Origin: Candidatus Pelagibacter sp. | GTDB lineage: Bacteria; Pseudomonadota; Alphaproteobacteria; Pelagibacterales; Pelagibacteraceae | Assembly (NCBI GenBank): GCA_002692055.1 | Contig: NZJW01000016.1 | Span: forward strand, 3,087-38,523 | Direction of reading: 5' to 3' | Length of the DNA: 35,437 nt | Shown here: positions 15,814 through 22,781 of the stretch, piece by piece | How positions within the stretch are numbered: the first letter of the stretch is position 1 | Layout: the number at the start of each line of letters is the position of its first letter | Made by a program: the position numbers and the translations under genes | Notes under the pieces: generated by a model | Databases searched by the model: none | Told to the model about the DNA's origin: nothing | What the model saw: the letters and a program-made list of their open reading frames with translations, nothing else

Positions 15814-16154
15814 TCAACCTCCTGAAAATAATTATAATACCAATTGTAAAAAATAAACCTGGAGCAAGCCATAACATGATATTTTTTAGTGAGATCAGAG
15901 GATTAAAAATAATTGACTCACCATATTTGGTTTTTAAAAAATTATATATTTCTTCATTGGATTTATTTTCAATTATTTCTTTTCTAACATAATTTTTTAC
16001 GTCTTTTGCAAAATCAGAGTTAGACTCATATACAGACTGTCCTTCGCAAACTAAACAACGTAAGTTTTTTGTAATTAAATTAACTTTATTATCTATTTCA
16101 TCTGCATTGGAAACGCATATAAAAGTTAAAAAAAAAAAACAAAAAATATTTCAT
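15800..16154 (-). pseudogene. ccmH: CcmH/CycL cytochrome c maturation thiol-disulfide protein, frameshifted at a T12 run
   Basis: Reading the minus strand between ccmG and the Nudix gene gives a clear short CcmH of about 117 residues. It has a signal peptide, then KNLRCLVCEGQSVYESNS with the redox LRCxxC motif, then KEIIENKSNEEIYNFLKTKY, GESIIFNPL, and a C-terminal membrane helix (LWLAPGLFFTIGIIIIFRR). The protein reduces the apocytochrome CXXCH motif during haem ligation. The expected ATG at 16154 overlaps the ccmG stop (ATGA), but the T12 run (plus-strand A12, 16128-16139) inside the signal peptide puts it one base out of frame; T11 would restore it. No in-frame ATG, GTG or TTG lies upstream. 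Sequencing error, lesion or slippage are all possible. Confidence 0.88.
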
Positions 16155-16669
16155 CTTAAGCTTAATACTTTTGCAACGATTTGATCATTGATGGGCCCAA
16201 TATGTTTATCAATAATTTTAAAATTTTTATCAACTAAATAAGTTTCTGGTACACCATATGCTCCTAGATTAATAGATAATTCGCCTTTGCGATCTATTAA
16301 GATTTTTTGATAAGGATTTTTATTTTTTTCTAAAAATTTTTTAGCATTCTTCTTTGTATCTTTATAATTAATACCAATAATTTTTATATTTCTATTTTTT
16401 AACTTCATTAAAAAAGGATGCTCAATTTTACAGGGCAAACACCAAGATGCAAATATATTTACCAAGAATATTTTATCACTAGTTCCTTTTTCAATTTTTA
16501 TAATTTTATCATCAAATAAACTTTTTGAAGAAAGTGTTGGAAATTCTTTACCAATCATGACTTTTGGTTCAAATTCTTTTTTCTTATTTAAAGAAATATA
16601 AAAAAAAATAAATAATGACCCAAAAGTAATTAGTAAAGTAACTATTTTAATTCCTTTTTTTAAATACAC
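16151..16669 (-). CDS. ccmG: CcmG/DsbE thioredoxin-like protein of cytochrome c maturation
   Basis: A 172-residue periplasmic thioredoxin tethered by an N-terminal helix (about 6-25). The family pattern is visible as IGKEFPTLS, then FLVNIFASWCLPCKIEHPF with the active-site CLPC, GINYKDTKKNAKKFLEKN, and GAYGVPETYLVDK with the cis-Pro. CcmG passes reducing power to CcmH and apocytochrome c. Translation starts at a GTG (16667-16669) that lies inside the 3' end of ccmF, a 23-base overlap. Its stop overlaps the ccmH ATG. The length is usual for the family. Confidence 0.95.
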   Translation of the reverse strand: MYLKKGIKIVTLLITFGSLFIFFYISLNKKKEFEPKVMIGKEFPTLSSKSLFDDKIIKIEKGTSDKIFLVNIFASWCLPCKIEHPFLMKLKNRNIKIIGINYKDTKKNAKKFLEKNKNPYQKILIDRKGELSINLGAYGVPETYLVDKNFKIIDKHIGPINDQIVAKVLSLR

Positions 16670-18502
16670 TTAAAGTCCCTCCAATAATAATTAAAAATAG
16701 CCCAAACCATATACCGTGGATAAGGAAATTATAATAATATCGCGCCCCTATAATAGTACTATTCAGATCTGGAAGGTTAATTACTAGATAATGATTTGAC
16801 AACAACGTAGATTTAATGCTCGTTTCAGACGTTATCTGATCTGGTTGGAAATATCTTCTTATTGATGGTTTAAGAGTAAAAACGTTTTTACCATCCAATA
16901 TTTCAAAATCAGTTTTCATTTCCAAATAATTTTCAATTTTATAAATATTTTGATTAATTAAGTTCAAAGAAAGATTATAAAAATTTTTTGTTTGTCCGAT
17001 TTGAATCTCAAAATCTTTTGTTTTTGAAAAATATGAATTTAAAAAAATAGATAACAAAAGTACACCGACACCCAAATGAGAGCAAAATCTCGGATAGTTT
17101 ATAATTTTTATTTTATATTTATTTTTGTAAAGTTCAAACATCATAGTAATGATAAGAATTAAAGATGACGCTAAACCTAAGAACAATATTAATTCGTTAC
17201 GTTGAGTAAATATTATTACTAAATAAGATATAAGTAATGACATTAAAAATATTATGAATACAAAATATAATTCATTTAATCTAATATTTTGTGACCATTT
17301 TAAAATAGGGCCTATACTCATTGCTATTAAAAATATAAATACAAAAGGAGCTAAGATATTATTATAGTAGTCAGGGCCGATAGAAATTGTTTCTCCGAAT
17401 GCAGCTAGAAATATTGGGTAAATAGTTCCAAGTAAAATTACAAAAAGAAAAAATAATAAAAAAAAATTATTGATACTTAAAAAACTCTCTTTTGAAAAAA
17501 AATAAATTTTTTTATCTTTGAAATAAGACGAAAACGATATCTGAATTACCAAGGCAGTTGTTGTAATAAAGAAAATAATTAATAGGATAAATATTCCTCT
17601 ATCTGGATCATTTGCAAATGCATGTACTGAATTTAAAATACCCGATCTGACTAAAAAAGTTCCTAATAAACTTAAAGAAAATGTTAAAATTGCCAATAAA
17701 GCTGTCCAATTGCGCATTTCATTTTTTATTTTTAAAACAAGTAAAGAATGTATTAACGCTGTGCCAGCCAGCCAGGGCATTAATGAAGCGTTTTCAACAG
17801 GGTCCCAAAACCAATAACCTCCCCATCCCAACTCGTAGTAAGCCCAAATAGATCCAAGACTTATTCCAATTGTTAAAAATACCCATGATACCATTACCCA
17901 AGGCCAAGAAATCTTCGCCCATGCACTATTTAGTTGTTTTGTAACTAGAGCGGCTAAAACTAAGCTTAAAGTTAATGAAAACCCCACGTAACCTAAATAT
18001 AAAAACGGTGGGTGAATAATTAATAGTGGATCTTGTAAAATTGGATTTAAACCAAGCCCTTCTCTTGGAGTGGGAATTATCAAATCAAAAGGATTAGATT
18101 TAACTATTAAAAAAATTAAAAAAATTAGATAAATATTATTTTGAAAAAAAATTACCCAAGATTTAAATTTAGTATTATTTTTATAAAAAAAAGAAAATAA
18201 AGTTCCATATAAACTCACAATTAAAATAAATAATAATAAACTACCCTCATGATTTCCCCAAGTACCAGCCAATTTATAAAATAAAGGTTTTAGGGTATGA
18301 GAATTTTCATAAACAGCTGAAATACTAAAATTGGAAGAATAAAAAAAAATATAAGCAATAAGAAAGAAAATGTAACAAAAATAGATGATAAATTATATGA
18401 ATAAATAGATAAGCTGTATTTTTTTTTATAAAAAAATAAATTACTTAAAAATGAAAAAAAAATACATAAAAATAATAAAATATTAGCCGCATTACTTGCC
18501 AT
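16647..18502 (-). pseudogene. ccmF: CcmF haem lyase subunit, one frameshift near the 5' end
   Basis: CcmF is the large membrane haem lyase of System I, attaching haem from CcmE to apocytochrome c. About 618 residues can be read in two frames. The start is ATG 18502 (MASNAANILLF), overlapping the end of ccmE by 11 bases. The first frame runs through two helices and then goes out of frame to a stop at 18290; the second gives NFSISAVYENSHT, AGTWGNHEGS, NPILQDPLLIIHPPFLYLGY, the haem-handling WWD motif WGGYWFWDPVENASLMPWLA, and the remaining helices to 16647. The simplest joint is the T9 run at 18341-18349, where T10 would restore the frame and give an alignment-like YSSNFSI junction. The ATG at 18272 is not a true start. 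Confidence 0.9.
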
Positions 18503-18935
18503 AATTTTTTTTCCAATCTCCAGATTTTTTAAGTGCATCAGCAACTTCTTTTGGCATATAATTCTCATCATGCTTTGCTAAAATTTTGGAAGCTAATAAA
18601 TTATTTCTAGTGTTAAGTATTCCCTCAATAACCGCGCCTTGTCCCTCTACAAATAAATTTGGTTTTATACCAGTATAATTCACTATAATCTCATTTCTAA
18701 AGTCAGTAACAATAAATGAGTACTTATTACCATTTTTCTTCAAAGATTTTTCTTTAATCATGCCTCCTACTCGAATTAATCCATTTGGAATTTCAATTAT
18801 GTTTTTTAAATCTGTTGGAGAAAAAAAATAGACAGAATTCTTTTTTAAAGACTCATAAACGAATTTTCCTATTACAAGTATTGTTACAACTGTTACTAAG
18901 AAAAAATACAGTCTTTGTTTAGTATTATTATTCAT
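18492..18935 (-). CDS. ccmE: CcmE periplasmic haem chaperone
   Basis: A 147-residue protein with an N-terminal membrane anchor (about 9-27) and a beta-barrel OB-fold domain. The haem-binding motif is present as LAKHDENYMPKEV, in which His covalently holds haem before transfer to CcmF, followed by the family Tyr. Other family signatures are IRVGGMIKEKSL and FIVTDFRNEIIVNYTGIKPN, then EGQGAVIEG. The start overlaps ccmC by 8 bases and the stop lies within ccmF. No ccmD gene fits between ccmC and ccmE. Confidence 0.96.
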   Translation of the reverse strand: MNNNTKQRLYFFLVTVVTILVIGKFVYESLKKNSVYFFSPTDLKNIIEIPNGLIRVGGMIKEKSLKKNGNKYSFIVTDFRNEIIVNYTGIKPNLFVEGQGAVIEGILNTRNNLLASKILAKHDENYMPKEVADALKKSGDWKKNYGK

Positions 18936-19632
18936 TCTTAGAATTTAATTTTAAATTTAAACTCTCTAGTTTAAACCTAATTAAAAAGATTATTATTGAA
19001 AAAAAAAGAAAAGATAAAAACATTACAATTAGAGGAGTAAGCATTGAAGAATGTATAGTAGAAGCCTCTGTAAATTTAATAGTAGCTGGTTGATGTAAAG
19101 TATTCCACCATTCTACAGAAAATTTTATTATTGGTAAATTTGCTAATCCAATAAGAGAAATAATTGAAGATAGTTTCTCAGCTAGATGAAAAGTCTTAAC
19201 AAATTTCCATATAATTATATATAGAATATAAAATATCACTAAAACAAGCATCGAAGTTAGTCTCGCATCCCAAGTCCAAAAAGTACCCCAAGTTGGTTGT
19301 CCCCATAATGAACCAGTAAAAAGTGAAATTAATGAAAAAGTAAAACCAATTGGTGCAATACTTTTAGCAATTAAAGTAAAAATTCTTGTTTTAAAAATTA
19401 GAGTAATAAATCCGCAAATACTCATAGCCGCATAAATTTTAAGTGCTAACCAAGATGCTGGAACATGAACATACATTATTCTCACAGTATCACCTTGCAG
19501 ATAATCGGCTGGTGAAATGAATAACGACATGATTAATCCAAAAATAACTAATGAAAGAAAGAAAACTTTTATCCAAAAAATATAATGATCATGAAAATTT
19601 TTAAAATTTTTAATATTGATAAAACTTTGCAT
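18928..19632 (-). CDS. ccmC: CcmC haem exporter-associated WWD-domain protein
   Basis: A 234-residue six-helix membrane protein that loads haem onto CcmE. The WWD signature is WGQPTWGTFWTWDARLTSML (about residues 110-129). The two flanking periplasmic His ligands are in MYVHVPASW and in WWNTLHQPATI. It is the first gene of the ccm run on this strand and lies directly downstream of the stem-loop at 19673-19731. The ccmA and ccmB genes for the ABC part are not in the window, so they must be elsewhere if the system is complete. No clear Shine-Dalgarno precedes the ATG (the upstream bases are AATCTACA). Confidence 0.95.
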   Translation of the reverse strand: MQSFINIKNFKNFHDHYIFWIKVFFLSLVIFGLIMSLFISPADYLQGDTVRIMYVHVPASWLALKIYAAMSICGFITLIFKTRIFTLIAKSIAPIGFTFSLISLFTGSLWGQPTWGTFWTWDARLTSMLVLVIFYILYIIIWKFVKTFHLAEKLSSIISLIGLANLPIIKFSVEWWNTLHQPATIKFTEASTIHSSMLTPLIVMFLSFLFFSIIIFLIRFKLESLNLKLNSKNE

Positions 19633-19672
19633 TGTAGATTAAATTAATTGAAAATATGAATTTTGGTATGTG

Positions 19673-19731
19673 TTAGTCTGTCCAGTTTGAAGAGGGAGAA
19701 TGGGAAAAACTTCAAACTGGACTATGACTAA
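19673..19731 (-). ncRNA. candidate structured RNA: two-stage stem-loop upstream of ccmC
   Basis: The 157-base gap between hspQ and ccmC holds a strong inverted repeat. The inner stem is a perfect 13 bp (19680-19692 GTCCAGTTTGAAG with 19710-19722 CTTCAAACTGGAC) around a 17-base loop. The outer stem is 6 bp (19673-19678 TTAGTC with 19726-19731 GACTAA), separated by a small asymmetric internal loop. On the minus strand the loop reads TTTTTCCCATTCTCCCT, pyrimidine-rich with two CCC blocks; on the plus strand it is AGGGAG-like. There is no U-run after it on either strand, so it is not a simple terminator. It could be an sRNA, the ccmC leader or the hspQ 3' end. The strand is inferred from the neighbouring genes. 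Confidence 0.55.
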
Positions 19732-19790
19732 TAAATAGACTTAAAAAATGTCTGATTGCTGAATAAAAAGTGTTTTAATTTAGGCGGTGC

Positions 19791-20123
19791 TTAATTTGTT
19801 AACCTTAGATATAAGCCGTCTTTACCCTGCCCGTTGAATATTTCATTCACTAAAGGATGGCTAACCGGCTCATTTCTGTCATCAAGAACAAGATTTTGCT
19901 CAGAAACATAGGCCTCATAAGTTATTTCATCGTTTTCTGCTAGGATATGATAGAAAGGCTGATCTTTTTTTGGCCTGACATCTTTTGGTATAGACTGATA
20001 CCACTCTTCAGAATTATTAAATTCAAAATCAACATCGTAAATAATACCTCTAAATTCAAATAGCCTATGTCTTACAACTTCGCCAATTGAAAATTTTGCT
20101 TTTTTTGGATTATGATTTTTCAT
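19791..20123 (-). CDS. hspQ: HspQ, heat shock protein / Lon adaptor family (YccV-like)
   Basis: A 110-residue protein with the HspQ/YccV hemimethylated-DNA-binding fold signature: AKFSIGEVVRHRLFEFRGII at the N-terminus, then a DVDFEFNNSEEWYQSIP segment, QPFYHILAENDEITYEAYVS, and a C-terminal HPLVNEIFN. In enterobacteria HspQ is a specificity factor for Lon protease and affects DnaA stability; in alphaproteobacteria the role is less well studied. It is separated from ccmC by the gap with the structured RNA and from the DUF3108 gene by 35 bases, so it may be its own transcription unit. Confidence 0.93.
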   Translation of the reverse strand: MKNHNPKKAKFSIGEVVRHRLFEFRGIIYDVDFEFNNSEEWYQSIPKDVRPKKDQPFYHILAENDEITYEAYVSEQNLVLDDRNEPVSHPLVNEIFNGQGKDGLYLRLTN

Positions 20124-20158
20124 TGGATAAGTGATAATTAATTATCTTAATGTAGAAA

Positions 20159-20893
20159 TCAAGGGGTTAAAACTGTTGATAAATACATTTTTAATGGCAC
20201 TACTTTGGCTTTAGTTTCGAAATAAACAGGAATAATGTCGTTAGATAAATTGGAAAAGTAAACATCCAAGTACATAGAATTTAATTTTTTCTCTCTATTA
20301 AATTTATGTCCGGATATTGTCTTGTAATTTAATCTACAGGAGAAATTTATTTTATACTTTTTTTTTTTATATTTAATTAATGAATATTTTATTTTAATCG
20401 GTGTAAGAAAAGCTTTGTACACATCATCCCCATCATAAATTTTCTTACTTTTATTACATTCCGAATTTAAAGTATTACTAAATAAAATTGATCTCACTGC
20501 AGTCAATGGATCAACAGTATTATATAGGTCATTTTTTGTAATCGTTTTGAAATTTTTACCTTTGTTAAATTTAACTTTTTCAAAATTAATTTCATTATTT
20601 ATTTTTGTAAAATAATAAGTTTTTTTTTTATTTTTCTTTCGTGAATTAAAAAAATAATATAAACTGTTGTTTCTTTGATTATAAGATGTTTGAATAATAC
20701 TTTGTGAGTTCATAAAATATGATGTTAAGCCTTTGCTGTTAATTATCGAGTATAATTTATTTTTACCAAGGTTAAGTTTTAAATTTAAAAAATTAATATT
20801 TAATCCATAAACTTCATAGTAAAATTCTCTTGAATATAAGTAAGAACTCTGAAAAAATATAAAAATAAATAATATTATTACTTTTTTAAACAT
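20159..20893 (-). CDS. DUF3108-like exported protein
   Basis: A 244-residue protein with a hydrophobic signal peptide (about 1-20, MFKKVIILFIFIFFQSSYLY). Family-like features of alphaproteobacterial DUF3108 proteins are DPLTAVRSILFSN near the centre, the KKIYDGDDVYKAF segment, and a pair of cysteines (about 148 and 185). The body is very Lys-, Asn- and Tyr-rich. Function is unknown; an envelope location is likely from the signal peptide. Its ATG overlaps the yciB ATG on the other strand (shared CATG), so the two 5' regions lie inside each other's coding sequence. Confidence 0.7.
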   Translation of the reverse strand: MFKKVIILFIFIFFQSSYLYSREFYYEVYGLNINFLNLKLNLGKNKLYSIINSKGLTSYFMNSQSIIQTSYNQRNNSLYYFFNSRKKNKKKTYYFTKINNEINFEKVKFNKGKNFKTITKNDLYNTVDPLTAVRSILFSNTLNSECNKSKKIYDGDDVYKAFLTPIKIKYSLIKYKKKKYKINFSCRLNYKTISGHKFNREKKLNSMYLDVYFSNLSNDIIPVYFETKAKVVPLKMYLSTVLTP

Positions 20894-21437
20894 GAATAAA
20901 TCCTTAGTGAAATTTATAACAGACTTTGGCCCTTTACTAATTTTTTTTTACTATTACAAAAAATTTGGTATGCAAGATGCTATTCTACCTCTTATTATAG
21001 CCACATTATTTGCAACAGGAATCTTGTATTTCTTAGAGAAAAAAATTCCTAAGATACCAATTATTGGCGCAGTAATAGTTGCTATTTTTGGAGGTTTAAC
21101 TTTGTACTTTAATGATAAAACATTTTTTTATATGAAGCCAACTATTGTGAACGTTTTATTCGCAGGAATTTTATTTTTTGGTAATTATTTTTTAAAAAAA
21201 AACTTACTTAAATCTTTATTAACGGGTTCAATTAAATTAGAAGAGCGAGGTTGGAAAATACTTAATCAGCGTTGGATATTTTTTTTTTTATTTCTAGCAG
21301 TATTAAATGAGTTGGTTTGGAGGTCTCAATCTGAAGATTTTTGGGTGAAATTTAAAGTATTTGGAATAATTCCAATCACTTTAATTTTTACTATCTTTCA
21401 AATCAATTTAATAAATAAGTATAAAAAAAATGTTTAA
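20892..21437 (+). CDS. yciB: YciB/IspZ family septation-associated inner membrane protein
   Basis: A 181-residue membrane protein with about five or six helices. The family marks are ITDFGPLLIFFYYYKKFG at the N-terminus, EKKIPKIPIIGAVIVAIFGG, and NQRWIFFFLFLAVLNELVWR followed by KFKVFGIIPITLIF. YciB is linked to septation and envelope synthesis in several proteobacteria. The listed ATG (20892) shares two bases with the divergent gene's start; a GTG at 20907 (giving VKFITDFGPLL as the first residues) would match E. coli YciB length better and cannot be excluded. The gene contains a T11 run at about 21279-21289 that keeps frame. It overlaps the next gene by 8 bases. Confidence 0.92.
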   Translation: MNKSLVKFITDFGPLLIFFYYYKKFGMQDAILPLIIATLFATGILYFLEKKIPKIPIIGAVIVAIFGGLTLYFNDKTFFYMKPTIVNVLFAGILFFGNYFLKKNLLKSLLTGSIKLEERGWKILNQRWIFFFLFLAVLNELVWRSQSEDFWVKFKVFGIIPITLIFTIFQINLINKYKKNV

Positions 21438-21759
21438 TTTAATTAAAAATAAAAATTTTAATGAAGAAATATTTTTTAATAGAAAAGAATTAGGGGAAAT
21501 ACTTAATATTTATGGATCTATGGTTGCTAAAGGAGAATGGAAAGATTATGCAATCTTTATCAATAAAAATGTCGTAGGATTTGACATTTATAGACGGGCA
21601 ACAGAAAAACCGCTTTTTCAAATTATTAAAAGTCTAAAATGTAAGATTGGACAAAAGTATTGTTTAAAAAATCAGCATGGGAAAGTTATTAAATACTCCA
21701 GTGATTTAAAACATATAATTTATGTTTTACATAAAAAAAATCTTCGCCTCATAAAGTGA
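21430..21759 (+). CDS. DUF2794 family protein
   Basis: A 109-residue soluble protein matching the alphaproteobacterial DUF2794 pattern: FFNRKELGEILNIYGSMVAK, then GEWKDYAIFINKNVVGFDIY, RRATEKPLFQIIKS, and a C-terminal HIIYVLHKKNLRLI. It is proposed to be small and cytoplasmic; no function is established. Transcription is probably with yciB, whose stop overlaps its start by 8 bases, and with the DUF2256 gene, whose GTG overlaps its stop (GTGA). The three form a compact plus-strand unit that ends in a hairpin. Confidence 0.85.
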   Translation: MFNLIKNKNFNEEIFFNRKELGEILNIYGSMVAKGEWKDYAIFINKNVVGFDIYRRATEKPLFQIIKSLKCKIGQKYCLKNQHGKVIKYSSDLKHIIYVLHKKNLRLIK

Positions 21760-21905
21760 TTAAAAAAGAATTCTTACCTACAAAAGTCTGTAAATCTTGT
21801 AATAGAGATTTTGTTTGGAGAAAAAAATGGAAAAAAAATTGGAATGAAGTAATGTATTGTTCAAAAAAATGCTCTAATATTAAAAATCCCCAGTCTAGAA
21901 ATTAG
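21756..21905 (+). CDS. DUF2256 zinc-finger-like small protein (49 residues)
   Basis: This short gene was found by reading the gap after DUF2794. GTG at 21756 overlaps the previous stop (GTGA). The product has the DUF2256 pattern: LPTKVCKSCNRDFVWRKKW, then WNEVMYCSKKCSN, with four cysteines in CxxC and CxxxC pairs suitable for one zinc ion, and the invariant-looking RKKW and W-x-E-V-x-Y-C. Function is unknown; small alphaproteobacterial and other DUF2256 proteins are often annotated only as zinc-ribbon proteins. Its TAG stop lies inside the 3' hairpin stem (21884-21916). No separate Shine-Dalgarno is evident, which fits translational coupling. Confidence 0.85.
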   Translation: MIKKEFLPTKVCKSCNRDFVWRKKWKKNWNEVMYCSKKCSNIKNPQSRN

Positions 21906-21916
21906 ACTAGGGATTT
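21884..21916. terminator. bidirectional terminator hairpin between DUF2256 and BI-1 genes
   Basis: Inverted repeat with arms 21884-21890 (AAATCCC) and 21892-21897 (AGTCTA) pairing with 21903-21908 (TAGACT) and 21910-21916 (GGGATTT), one C/A mismatch, and loop GAAAT. It is flanked by A-rich and T/A-rich sequence. It sits between two convergent units (DUF2256 stop 21905, BI-1 stop 21926), so it can serve both. The DUF2256 stop codon is part of the 3' arm. Confidence 0.8.
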
Positions 21917-21925
21917 AAATTATAA

Positions 21926-22702
21926 TTAACGTCTTTGACCGAAGAGTCTCAACAGCATTATAAATAAGTTAATGAAGTCTAGGTATAATGTTAAAGCTCC
22001 CATCACAGCTTTCTTAGAAGAAATCTCTATACTATCGCTTTCAAAATACATATTTTTAATTTTTTGGGTATCGTATGCTGTTAATCCCACAAAGATAAGT
22101 ACACCTAATATTGAAACTATAAAATATACTGCCGGCGACTTTAAAAAAATATTAACTAAAGATGCAATTAATATTCCTATTAAACCCATCAGTAAAAAAG
22201 AGCCCCATCCAGTCAAATCTTTTTTTGTTGTATAACCATACAAACTCATCGCACCAAATGTTCCAGCAGTAATAAAAAATACTCTGGCTATGCTTGCTCC
22301 AGTATACATTACAAAAATTGAAGCTAGGGATCCTCCCATCAATGCTGCAAAAATCCAAAAGATAATCTGTGCTTTTGCTGCACTCATTTTATTTATTCCG
22401 AAACTCATATAAAATACTATACCTAGTGGCGCTAAAGCAACAACCCAAGCAAATCCAGATTTAAATAATAAATCACCTAAAGCATTTGTTCCTGTTATAC
22501 CAGCTTGTGAAACTTGTATACTGTCGCCTCCAGAAAATTTAAATAATAATAATGAAACAAAACCAGTTAATAAAACTCCTGATGCCATAAAGTTATAAAC
22601 TTTTAGCATATAACTTCTTAATCCTTGATCAATGCTATCCCCAGCAATTGCTGATGATGTTGATGTTGACTGAACTCTAGCTATTCTATCTTTTAAATTC
22701 AT
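21926..22702 (-). CDS. Bax inhibitor-1 / YccA-YbhL family membrane protein
   Basis: A 258-residue protein with seven predicted membrane helices after a short polar N-terminus (about 1-30, containing DSIDQGLRSYMLKVYNFMA, the standard BI-1 opening). Other marks are the GLTAYDTQKIKNMYFES segment, with the family's conserved YDTQ-K, and the C-terminal ALTLYLDFINLFIMLLRLFG with the Asp of the last helix. Prokaryotic BI-1 proteins are proton-gated calcium leak channels (BsYetJ) or interact with FtsH (E. coli YccA). The gene is monocistronic by position, and its leader carries a TATAAT box and an AGGAG site. Confidence 0.94.
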   Translation of the reverse strand: MNLKDRIARVQSTSTSSAIAGDSIDQGLRSYMLKVYNFMASGVLLTGFVSLLLFKFSGGDSIQVSQAGITGTNALGDLLFKSGFAWVVALAPLGIVFYMSFGINKMSAAKAQIIFWIFAALMGGSLASIFVMYTGASIARVFFITAGTFGAMSLYGYTTKKDLTGWGSFLLMGLIGILIASLVNIFLKSPAVYFIVSILGVLIFVGLTAYDTQKIKNMYFESDSIEISSKKAVMGALTLYLDFINLFIMLLRLFGQRR

Positions 22703-22704
22703 AA

Positions 22705-22730
22705 TCTCCTTTATTTATTTATTTATTATA
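22705..22730 (-). promoter_or_regulatory. BI-1 gene leader: TATAAT, (AAAT)n repeat and AGGAG site
   Basis: Read on the minus strand, a consensus -10 TATAAT lies at 22725-22730. Then four or more AAAT units fill 22711-22727 and AGGAG lies at 22706-22710, 3 bases before the ATG at 22702. No -35 with 16-18 base spacing is clear (a TTGATA lies 21 bases away). The tetranucleotide repeat lies between the presumed transcription start and the ribosome site, where a change in copy number would alter leader length but not reading frame. Confidence 0.45.
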
Positions 22731-22781
22731 ACACTATATATGGTAAATTTTTATCAAAATTTCAAGATATCTAAAACTCAA

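Noticed and set aside
16140..16150. An ATT codon as in-frame start for ccmH
   Set aside because: ATT starts are very rare, there is no ribosome site for it, and the ATG overlapping the ccmG stop is the natural coupled start, so a frameshift is the simpler reading.
18503..18571. Upstream ATGs for ccmF inside ccmE
   Set aside because: The extra residues (MMRIICQKKLLMHL) have no CcmF likeness; MASNAANILL is the natural membrane start.
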